29,077 nucleotides of DNA, taken from a virus. Positions within the stretch are counted from its first letter, which is position 1, and every line of letters starts with the position of its first letter. The position numbers were made by a program, and so were the translations under genes. Positions 24,759-29,077 of this stretch are shown here, in pieces. The notes beneath the pieces are model-generated. The model was not told the origin of the DNA, did no database searches, and saw nothing but the letters and a program-made list of their open reading frames with translations. Where the stretch lies: IMG/VR virus record IMGVR_UViG_3300030102_002557, positions 1 through 29,077 of that record; one strand, given 5' to 3'.

Positions 24759-24828
24759 GGAACGGAAAGGTTCTAGAACAATAGTCATGCCTCGATACAA
24801 TCGATGCTCTGCAGTCGGTCACACTCTC
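24734..24828 (+). ncRNA. Structured leader RNA with long imperfect stem
   Basis: Bases 24734-24752 pair with 24810-24828: GAGAGTG with CACTCTC, one A-A mismatch, then GATCGGTTGCA with TGCAGTCGGTC including three G-U pairs, 18 pairs in all. Within the loop, TCGAT-ACA-ATCGA (24792-24804) forms a perfect hairpin and GAAC (24760-24763) can pair with GTTC (24770-24773). GCATC (24750-24754) can alternatively pair with GATGC (24803-24807). No U-run follows, so it is not an intrinsic terminator. It ends 28 bases before the first gene of the early operon. It may be an RNase III-type processing site, a cis-regulatory leader or a small RNA. It does not fit a tRNA. Confidence 0.55.
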
Positions 24829-24856
24829 ACACATAACAACAATGAAAGGATAAGTT

Positions 24857-25255
24857 ATGAACATAAAAGAAAAAGCTAAGATCATACAAGAAACGTATAG
24901 CGATCTATACTTTCTTAGAGGATTACATATCAAGATCAATCTTGATAGCCTAACTGATCTTACATGGAGAAATGAGAAAAGTTGGAGAGGTTGGTTATCT
25001 AATTCTGGTAGGAAATACGGCAAGATATGGACTCTAAATTTTGCTAGTAAGTATTGGGCAGTCAAGCAGTTAGCAAGTGCAGTAACAACACGCACACCAA
25101 GTCTAAAAGATATACACGTCTTGAGAGATGATTATGTTATGGCACACCAAACAGCAACAGAATTTGGTAAAGCCAAACTAAAAAGAAGAATGAAACACTT
25201 AGATAAAATATTGCAGATAGAGTTTACAGACTTTCTGCCAGAAAGAGAGGATTAA
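24857..25255 (+). CDS. Early hypothetical protein, first of the small-gene operon
   Basis: A 132-aa protein with no recognised family. It starts MNIKEKAKIIQETYSDLYFL, and has a tryptophan-rich stretch (TWRNEKSWRGWLSNSGRKYG, about 46-65) and a basic helical C-terminal part (FGKAKLKRRMKHLDKILQ). Overall it is basic, unlike most genes after it. A ribosome site (AAAGGA) is seven bases ahead of the ATG, and the structured RNA lies just upstream. The next gene starts one base after its stop. DNA or RNA contact is possible from charge only. Confidence 0.7.
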   Translation: MNIKEKAKIIQETYSDLYFLRGLHIKINLDSLTDLTWRNEKSWRGWLSNSGRKYGKIWTLNFASKYWAVKQLASAVTTRTPSLKDIHVLRDDYVMAHQTATEFGKAKLKRRMKHLDKILQIEFTDFLPERED

Positions 25256-25256
25256 A

Positions 25257-25475
25257 ATGAAAGATTATTTAAAATGTACAAACGATAATGTTCAAGAATA
25301 TATAGATGTAATATATTCAGTTATGCACGATGAAGATGAAATTGAAAAACTAAGAGAAAATTCTTTATCATCTGAAAATTTTAGAGAGTGGAAAAAATTA
25401 ACACATGAGAACAGAAAACTTTTTCAAATAATTCAATTGTTAAAGGAATACGCAATAATAAGTTCTATTGAATAA
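25257..25475 (+). CDS. Early acidic hypothetical protein
   Basis: A 72-aa protein: MKDYLKCTNDNVQEYIDVIY, then DEDEIEKLRENSLSSENFRE and a helical tail LFQIIQLLKEYAIISSIE. It is predicted mostly helical and acidic. There is no recognised domain. It follows the 132-aa gene by one base and precedes the 85-aa gene by nine bases. Confidence 0.65.
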   Translation: MKDYLKCTNDNVQEYIDVIYSVMHDEDEIEKLRENSLSSENFREWKKLTHENRKLFQIIQLLKEYAIISSIE

Positions 25476-25484
25476 GGAGTAAAA

Positions 25485-25742
25485 ATGAAAGAAGTAAAAA
25501 GCGACGTAGAATTTATATCTGCTGTAAGACGTCTAAATTTTATAGAAAATCTTTTTATTGATAATAGAATCCGTTTAACAAAACAAGTGGATAAATTACA
25601 TGAAAGTAACAGTTCTAATTACAACTCAATAGTAATTAATGATATTAAAAACACTATCAAAAGAATTGAAAAATATAATAAAGATTTATATTTAGCAAAT
25701 TTAAAAAAGAATTATCAAATAAATAAAGATAATATTTTATAA
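25485..25742 (+). CDS. Early helical hypothetical protein
   Basis: An 85-aa protein, rich in Asn, Lys and Ile, mostly helical: AVRRLNFIENLFIDNRIRL, QVDKLHESNSSNYNSIV and DIKNTIKRIEKYNKDLYLAN. It probably forms a helical hairpin. No family is recognised. The ribosome site is AAGGAGT with an A-rich spacer (AAGGAGTAAAAATG, 25474-25487), identical to that before the gene at 28101. Its codons are even more AT-rich than those of its neighbours. Confidence 0.65.
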   Translation: MKEVKSDVEFISAVRRLNFIENLFIDNRIRLTKQVDKLHESNSSNYNSIVINDIKNTIKRIEKYNKDLYLANLKKNYQINKDNIL

Positions 25743-25759
25743 ACAAGAAAGGAGAAAAA

Positions 25760-25963
25760 ATGAAAGAGTATGAGATTGAGATACACGTTACAACAAGAAA
25801 AAAAGTAACGATAAAGGCTCACACAGAGGTACAAGCAATCACAACTGCTGAAGTAGATGTTGCTGAAATGCTGATGCAAGATGAAGAGTCAGGCAGAAAT
25901 AAATATGTAGGTGCTGAAGTAATGACACCTCTACAAACTGAACTAGAATGGGAGCAAGAATGA
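25760..25963 (+). CDS. Early small protein, N-terminal paralogue of the 27249 gene
   Basis: A 67-aa protein starting MKEYEIEIHVTTRKKVTIKA, a single beta-hairpin-like start, followed by an acidic helix (AEVDVAEMLMQDEESGRNK). Its first 18 residues match those of the protein at 27249-27425 in 13 positions or so (M-x-EYE-x-EI-x-VT-x-RKK-x-T). The remainder differs. Its last residues, EWEQE, are encoded by the ribosome site of the next gene, and its stop overlaps that start by ATGA. Similar short EYE-x-x-V-x-x-R-K proteins occur in phages with no known role. Confidence 0.68.
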   Translation: MKEYEIEIHVTTRKKVTIKAHTEVQAITTAEVDVAEMLMQDEESGRNKYVGAEVMTPLQTELEWEQE

Positions 25964-26061
25964 TTAAATGTAAATATTGTAATCGTAAATTTATAACGAT
26001 AGATGAATTAAATATTTGTCATTATTGTTATGTAAATGTTTATAGCAAGGAGCAAGAATGA
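25960..26061 (+). CDS. 33-aa zinc-ribbon-like microprotein
   Basis: A tiny gene that fits exactly between two stop-start cassettes. The product MIKCKYCNRKFITIDELNIC continues HYCYVNVYSKEQE. Two CxxC knuckles (C4/C7 and C20/C23) with a 12-residue loop give a complete four-cysteine zinc-ribbon pattern in a 33-residue protein. Zinc ribbons of this minimal kind bind nucleic acid or a protein partner. Start and stop are both fixed by ATGA overlaps with the neighbours, and the ribosome site GGAG is in place, which together support it as real. Confidence 0.72.
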   Translation: MIKCKYCNRKFITIDELNICHYCYVNVYSKEQE

Positions 26062-26216
26062 TTGAAACTAATACTTGTGATAAATGCAAAATTGTAGAAC
26101 CTGTAATTGATTTGGTTTGGGATACTGATGATGAATGGTGGGATAGTAAATGGGCAAAGCAAAATAATCATGTCGCATTATGCGAGGAATGTTTTTACGA
26201 TAAGGAGCAAGAATGA
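26058..26216 (+). CDS. 52-aa zinc-ribbon-like microprotein
   Basis: A second tiny gene lying between stop-start cassettes. The product starts MIETNTCDKCKIVEPVIDLV and ends ALCEECFYDKEQE. CxxC pairs lie at C7/C10 and C42/C45, with a highly acidic, tryptophan-rich stretch between them (DTDDEWWDSKWAKQ). Four cysteines in two knuckles suggest one zinc. The acidic insert could mimic nucleic acid, which is speculation. It is adjacent to the 33-aa ribbon but not obviously its duplicate beyond the CxxC pattern and the shared KEQE end. Confidence 0.72.
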   Translation: MIETNTCDKCKIVEPVIDLVWDTDDEWWDSKWAKQNNHVALCEECFYDKEQE

Positions 26217-26491
26217 AAAAATATTGGGTTGAAGAATGGTCGCAAGATACAAGACGCTTTGAGATTGTATCTAATCATGTGTTAGATGCTGACATTTTAG
26301 AGTCAACTTACTTTCATGGAGCAGGGTCGTATGATGAGAAAGCAGATGCTGAAGACATCACAGAGGAAGTAATAGAAGAAATGAAAAGAATGGATTACAA
26401 AACAATTCCAAGCGATTTAAAAGTTACTGTGAAATTTACAGGCACAGAATATGGTGATGACAGCCAGACTTGTAGTGGTGAATTTGCATAA
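26213..26491 (+). CDS. Early acidic hypothetical protein (DUF-like)
   Basis: A 92-aa protein: MKKYWVEEWSQDTRRFEIVS, a helical acidic middle (KADAEDITEEVIEEMKRM) and a beta C-terminus (DLKVTVKFTGTEYGDDSQT). No family is recognised. It has strong net negative charge. It begins in the third stop-start cassette, coupled to the 52-aa ribbon. The small alpha/beta design with high acidity fits proteins that bind host factors or mimic DNA, but no direct evidence supports this. Confidence 0.68.
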   Translation: MKKYWVEEWSQDTRRFEIVSNHVLDADILESTYFHGAGSYDEKADAEDITEEVIEEMKRMDYKTIPSDLKVTVKFTGTEYGDDSQTCSGEFA

Positions 26492-26505
26492 AGAAAGGAG
26501 CAAGA

Positions 26506-26784
26506 ATGATTTGGTACAAGATAAATGAACGCAATGGTAATTATGAGTACACTCATAGATACTTTATGGAAGGAGATATTGAAGAGTATGAAGGCACGAG
26601 AAAACAAGATGAGGTTCTTTTAAAGAATTTTTATGGAGAAGAGTCAGTTAAATATAGTGAGGCTGATAGAGCATGGTGGTTACATGGAGAATGTTTGGTA
26701 AGTGTATATGGAGTTGCAGAGTATGATGATGATGCACAAGCGTTACACAGAATTTTAAATAAAAAATTAAACGGATTACTATAG
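26506..26784 (+). CDS. Early acidic hypothetical protein
   Basis: A 92-aa acidic protein, rich in Tyr, Trp and Glu: MIWYKINERNGNYEYTHRYF, EGDIEEYEGTRKQDEVLL, then DRAWWLHGECLVSVYGVAEY. There are single cysteine and histidine residues only. It starts with the fourth copy of the GGAGCAAGAATGA cassette and is followed by a 12-base gap and another small gene. No family is recognised. Confidence 0.66.
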   Translation: MIWYKINERNGNYEYTHRYFMEGDIEEYEGTRKQDEVLLKNFYGEESVKYSEADRAWWLHGECLVSVYGVAEYDDDAQALHRILNKKLNGLL

Positions 26785-26796
26785 AAAGGAGTAAAG

Positions 26797-26955
26797 ATGT
26801 ACGGAGTTGAGAACGCATACTTCAAGTCTTATGAAACTGACAAGTTCATAGATGAAGTATTGAAAGAGCAGAGTCCAATAGACAAGCTCAATCAAGCAAA
26901 CGCACAGCAGTTCAACAGAATTATGACTGAAATAGCTGCTGAAAAATTAACATAA
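26797..26955 (+). CDS. 52-aa early hypothetical protein
   Basis: The frame MYGVENAYFKSYETDKFIDE continues to a helical end IMTEIAAEKLT. An AAAGGAG site lies seven bases ahead of the ATG, and the frame fills the space between its neighbours. It is predicted helical and mildly acidic. No family is recognised. Confidence 0.62.
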   Translation: MYGVENAYFKSYETDKFIDEVLKEQSPIDKLNQANAQQFNRIMTEIAAEKLT

Positions 26956-26973
26956 CAATAGAAAGGAAAAGAA

Positions 26974-27249
26974 ATGAAAATAAAGTTTAGCGTTGACGAT
27001 TGGCACGGCTTTGAGATTGACGGGGTACAATATGATTTAAACTTGTACGCTGACCAAGATACATCTATTCAAGCAACTATTTATAGATGCACAAAGGATG
27101 AAAATGGCACATGGTCAACTGAAACTGGTGCAGAAAATAACATTTTGGAATGTTCATCAGAAATTGAAATAGAAATAGTACAAGATCGGCCCGATACACC
27201 GGACATAGATAGTATCGCAGAAAGAAACTATGAGAACAGGAGAACATAA
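26974..27249 (+). CDS. Early acidic beta-rich hypothetical protein
   Basis: A 91-aa protein: MKIKFSVDDWHGFEIDGVQY, then LNLYADQDTSIQATIYRC, NNILECSSEIEIEIVQDR and an arginine-containing end AERNYENRRT. It is predicted largely beta, with strong acidity in the middle. No family is recognised. The stop and the next start overlap as TAATG inside a GGAGAACATAATG junction. Confidence 0.66.
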   Translation: MKIKFSVDDWHGFEIDGVQYDLNLYADQDTSIQATIYRCTKDENGTWSTETGAENNILECSSEIEIEIVQDRPDTPDIDSIAERNYENRRT

Positions 27250-27641
27250 TGCCTGAATACGAATTTGAAATCAATGTAACTAAAAGAAAAAAAATAACTG
27301 TTGAAGAAGAAATCCCTGAAGATGCAATAGAGAAAGTAGCTTCAATGTTAGATGATATGAAAGCTGAGGTTAGAAATTTAGTTGATGCAGATATTCATAA
27401 TTACAGAGAGATAAGGAGAAGATAATGGATAAACACAAAGAAAGCGACTTAGACGAGTACGTTAGAAGCCTCATAGCAGATGAGATAATAGATAATTACA
27501 AAGGTAAATGGGCATACGCAACCACTGACTCACTGATTGAAGAATTAGAAATCGTTTACAGAGAGGGCATCAAAGGGTTGAAGAATATGGACTACGAAGA
27601 GATTAAAAGAGAACTTGAAGATCAGAAAGGAGACCATAATG
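27239..27641 (+). repeat. Second junction cassette, three copies of GGAGANNATAATG
   Basis: GGAGAACATAATG (27239-27251), GGAGAAGATAATG (27415-27427) and GGAGACCATAATG (27629-27641) differ only at two or three central bases. In the first two, TAATG joins stop and start. In the third the upstream gene ends five bases past the start. It is a separate cassette type from the GGAGCAAGAATGA set. Confidence 0.65.
27249..27425 (+). CDS. 58-aa early protein, N-terminal paralogue of the 25760 gene
   Basis: The product begins MPEYEFEINVTKRKKITVEE, closely matching the start of the 67-aa protein at 25760 through residue 18. It then has an acidic helix (DAIEKVASMLDDMKAEVRNL) and ends YREIRRR. The shared strand-like start and different C-terminal helices point to an old duplication followed by divergence or tail exchange. 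Its limits are set by TAATG junctions at both ends. Function is unknown. Confidence 0.7.
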   Translation: MPEYEFEINVTKRKKITVEEEIPEDAIEKVASMLDDMKAEVRNLVDADIHNYREIRRR

Positions 27642-27646
27642 AGTAG
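27425..27646 (+). CDS. Early acidic helical hypothetical protein
   Basis: A 73-aa protein: MDKHKESDLDEYVRSLIADE, then IIDNYKGKWAYATTDSLIEE and a helical charged end MDYEEIKRELEDQKGDHNE. It is acidic and helical throughout. No family is recognised. It starts one base after the previous stop and overlaps the next gene by eight bases. Confidence 0.66.
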   Translation: MDKHKESDLDEYVRSLIADEIIDNYKGKWAYATTDSLIEELEIVYREGIKGLKNMDYEEIKRELEDQKGDHNE

Positions 27647-27824
27647 AGTATTAACAGATAAAGAATGTCAGTATTTAGCCGAGATTGGAAAGAAAATACG
27701 CTTGGCTTTGGAATGCGACATAAATGGTACAGGGCTACCTTGTAGAACTGATAGACTTGCAAGTGTAAAACTAATGAGGGAATACCTAGCAATTCATGAT
27801 TATGAGCTAAATGAGAATATTTAA
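27639..27824 (+). CDS. 61-aa early hypothetical protein
   Basis: The start is taken at the ATG at 27639 because AAAGGAG lies seven bases ahead. A longer frame from TTG at 27615 has no site. The product MSRVLTDKECQYLAEIGKKI continues as a helical pair (CRTDRLASVKLMREYLAIHD). It resembles a small helical bundle, no family assigned. The following 70 bases carry a perfect promoter, so it is the last gene of this sub-operon. Confidence 0.66.
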   Translation: MSRVLTDKECQYLAEIGKKIRLALECDINGTGLPCRTDRLASVKLMREYLAIHDYELNENI

Positions 27825-27852
27825 TTGACAGATAATTAGAAATATGTATAAT
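27825..27852 (+). promoter_or_regulatory. Perfect-hexamer sigma70 promoter within the early operon
   Basis: TTGACA (27825-27830), 16 bases, TATAAT (27847-27852). The -35 begins one base after the previous gene's stop codon. GA repeats (27853-27868) follow straight after the -10, over the likely start of transcription. It would supply the gene at 27896 and onward, independent of the upstream promoters. Confidence 0.8.
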
Positions 27853-27868
27853 GAGAGAGTGAGAGAGA
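27853..27868 (+). repeat. GA-repeat tract at transcription start
   Basis: GAGAGAGTGAGAGAGA occupies the initiation region directly downstream of the -10 box. It is the longest of the GA tracts in the window and differs in placement: others lie in promoter spacers or upstream. Confidence 0.6.
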
Positions 27869-27895
27869 TTAACTAGCCTAAGGAAAGGAGGTTAT

Positions 27896-28087
27896 ATGAG
27901 AGTTGATTTTACTGAGATGGCTATCATCACAGGTCAGAAAGAATTAAATGATCTGATGGCTGAACAAAAAAGACAACGCAGTTGCAATCACTCCTATCAA
28001 ATGTCAATACATGACTTACAGATATTTGTCTGTACCAAGTGTGATGACATGGTAGAAGTTGATGCACATAAAAACGATAACAGATAG
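27896..28087 (+). CDS. 63-aa zinc-binding-like early protein
   Basis: MRVDFTEMAIITGQKELNDL forms a helical start. A metal-site pattern then follows: C30, H32, C46 and C49 (SCNHSYQMSIHDLQIFVCTK, then CDDM). A C-x-H...C-x-x-C ribbon of this type is frequent in short phage proteins. It is preceded by a near-perfect ribosome site, AAAGGAGG with a four-base spacer, and sits first behind the promoter at 27825, so strong expression is expected. Function is unknown; nucleic-acid or polymerase contact is a guess. Confidence 0.72.
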   Translation: MRVDFTEMAIITGQKELNDLMAEQKRQRSCNHSYQMSIHDLQIFVCTKCDDMVEVDAHKNDNR

Positions 28088-28100
28088 AAAAGGAGTAAAA

Positions 28101-28625
28101 ATGTTATTAGTAGAAATAATAAAACTGTACACAGATGAAATTGAAAGAGATGAAATATTTAGTCGGGAGTATCGCATAGTTGAGGACTTAAATTCTCATA
28201 CTAACTGGGAAAAAGATCCCGATCATTATAACGTTCAATGGAAAAAGAATGGTGGAGTTTGTTTTGAAGTTGAGGTGTTATTTGATTATTGCTGGATAGA
28301 GGAAAGCCATGATCCCTCACATGACAGAGGAGAGTGGCACCTATACAAAGGCGATTACAATTATAAATACGCACTACAGAGATTCAGGAAAGGTGACAAT
28401 ATCGATTGGTACTTTGATTCACCCACAGAAAAAGAGATTGTTGCGATTAGTGGAATATGGGGTTGGTATGAAGAAGATGAGAAAGCACACAAACACTTAC
28501 TAAAAAAGACGGGCAATATCTTTGGTAACTATGAACCATTCCATATCCACAGACAAAAGTACAAGGGTAAAGAATACACTGACGCTCAGATAGCGTTTGC
28601 TAAACAAATACAGGAGAGAAAGTAA
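28101..28625 (+). CDS. Early acidic hypothetical protein of 174 aa
   Basis: I place the start at ATG 28101, which has AAAGGAG seven bases ahead, rather than at an upstream TTG. The product begins MLLVEIIKLYTDEIERDEIF. It has an unusually tryptophan- and tyrosine-rich middle (FDYCWIEESHDPSHDRGEWH, NIDWYFDSPTEKEIVAISGI, then WGWYEEDEKAHKH) and ends TDAQIAFAKQIQERK. No family is recognised. It overlaps the next gene by one base (TAATG). Confidence 0.72.
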   Translation: MLLVEIIKLYTDEIERDEIFSREYRIVEDLNSHTNWEKDPDHYNVQWKKNGGVCFEVEVLFDYCWIEESHDPSHDRGEWHLYKGDYNYKYALQRFRKGDNIDWYFDSPTEKEIVAISGIWGWYEEDEKAHKHLLKKTGNIFGNYEPFHIHRQKYKGKEYTDAQIAFAKQIQERK

Positions 28626-29041
28626 TGAAAGAAATAGAAAAGATGACTAACGAAGAACTTGCTAGTCTACACGCAGAGCTTGTCGAGGCAAAGCGTGAGA
28701 TAGAAGGTAAGTTAAATCCTATCAAGGTAGCATTGCTACGCAGGATGGATGAGACTGGTGGAGATGCTCTGCCAGTTGAAGGGTTCAATGTGTCAAGGAA
28801 GATGACTTGGCAGTATGACCCTAAGAGTTTGATGGCTGCTCTCTACGGAGAGGTCAGGCTTATCTCTGATGAAGAGTTGGCCAAGCTAATCAAACAGATA
28901 CCACCAATGATGAAAGTTGATGGTACAACTGCAAGGTCTTTGATTAGTAAGTATGGGCTTGGATCTAAAGTCCATGAAGCAATAGAAAAAAATAGGGATG
29001 GCAAGTCAGTCATTCTAAAAGTTGAAAGGAGTGATCAATGA
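28625..29041 (+). CDS. Early hypothetical protein with coiled-coil start
   Basis: A 138-aa protein. Residues 1-40 are a coiled coil (MTNEELASLHAELVEAKREI). A short strand pair follows (ALPVEGFNVSRKMTWQYDPK, about 48-67). The C-terminal 60 residues hold helices with ELAKLIKQIPPMMKVDGTTA and ISKYGLGSKVHEAIEKN. It resembles small phage proteins encoded next to recombination or replication genes, a weak resemblance. Composition is balanced rather than acidic, so it may mark the shift toward replication genes to the right. It overlaps the next gene by ATGA. Confidence 0.68.
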   Translation: MKEIEKMTNEELASLHAELVEAKREIEGKLNPIKVALLRRMDETGGDALPVEGFNVSRKMTWQYDPKSLMAALYGEVRLISDEELAKLIKQIPPMMKVDGTTARSLISKYGLGSKVHEAIEKNRDGKSVILKVERSDQ

Positions 29042-29077
29042 ATGATCCAAAGGCGTTAATGATGTGGGGAGAGATGG
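29038..29077 (+). CDS. Start of a gene cut by the right edge
   Basis: Only MNDPKALMMWGEM is visible. The ATG overlaps the previous stop (ATGA) and has AAAGGAG ahead, so it is a real start. The product cannot be judged. Confidence 0.6.
   Translation, partial: MNDPKALMMWGEM

Larger units (their letters stand above)
25951..26509 (+). repeat. Four copies of a 13-base ribosome-site/stop-start cassette
   Basis: The sequence GGAGCAAGAATGA occurs at 25951-25963, 26049-26061, 26204-26216 and 26497-26509. In the first three, the GGAG serves as ribosome site, the ATG starts the next gene and the overlapping TGA ends the previous one, so three upstream proteins all end in EQE. In the fourth, the previous gene has ended a few bases earlier. 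Identity over 13 bases at four junctions is more than ordinary ribosome-site similarity. It suggests small genes were exchanged or duplicated through these junctions. Confidence 0.8.

Noticed and set aside
24734-24828. tRNA-like gene (seven-pair end stem GAGAGTG/CACTCTC)
   Set aside because: The outer stem mimics an acceptor stem, but there is no T-arm before the 3' strand, no D-arm or anticodon stem in order, and the stem continues well beyond seven pairs.
24740-24830. Glutamine riboswitch (glnA or downstream-peptide type) known from marine phages
   Set aside because: A CGGAAAGGTTC stretch gives faint similarity to the core, but the conserved partner segments and three-stem junction are not found.
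24664-25095. 143-codon frame on the minus strand across the early leader
   Set aside because: It is antisense to the structured leader and to the well-supported gene at 24857, has no ribosome site and has an improbable, hydrophobic cysteine-rich composition.
1-29077. CRISPR arrays, integrase or attachment site, transposons
   Set aside because: No spaced direct repeats of suitable length, no integrase and no transposase or terminal inverted repeats were seen.

Overview
The window is a piece of a tailed-phage genome. It is AT-rich, about 95% coding, and has no host-type genes. A complete virion morphogenesis block lies on the minus strand: HNH protein, small and large terminase, portal, a giant internal protein, scaffold, major capsid, connector and tail fibres. 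There is no tape-measure, tail-tube or sheath gene, so a short-tailed (podovirus-like) particle is the best reading. Composition, the style of the tail proteins and the fibre motifs suggest an uncultured aquatic, probably marine, phage. That placement is an inference from protein style; no host can be read from the sequence. The promoters have near-consensus sigma70 form, and no phage RNA polymerase gene is visible here.

Layout. (1) 23784 down to 1, minus strand: one long late cluster. Order of transcription is a hypothetical 85-aa protein, HNH, putative TerS, TerL, portal, a 59-aa gene, a 664-aa virion-associated protein, a 1739-aa putative internal/ejection protein, scaffold, major capsid, several small head or neck proteins, a 437-aa connector-like protein, an 840-aa tail protein, two fibre proteins, then small basic or coiled-coil genes running off the left edge. 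Nearly all junctions overlap by 1-11 bases. Two breaks stand out: a promoter between the 1739-aa gene and the scaffold, and a strong stem-loop between two head genes at 8858-8906. (2) 23785-24260: a divergent control region. A perfect minus-strand promoter and a near-perfect plus-strand promoter face away from each other across a GA-repeat tract, and further plus promoters follow. (3) 24261-24856: one doubtful small gene, another GA-containing promoter and a long imperfect RNA stem (24734-24828) just before the plus-strand operon. (4) 24857-29077, plus strand: a dense run of very small, mostly acidic genes of unknown function, typical in position of phage early genes. It includes zinc-ribbon-like microproteins and a pair of N-terminal paralogues.

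How it works together. Host polymerase probably reads both arms from the central region. The plus arm would supply early host-takeover or replication-accessory proteins, with replication genes probably beyond the right edge. The minus arm supplies packaging, capsid and tail proteins, with an internal promoter boosting scaffold and capsid. The most unusual features are the GA-repeat tracts at five promoters, the structured RNA with a short leader ORF forming its 5' arm, and near-identical ribosome-site/stop-start cassettes that link the tiny early genes.
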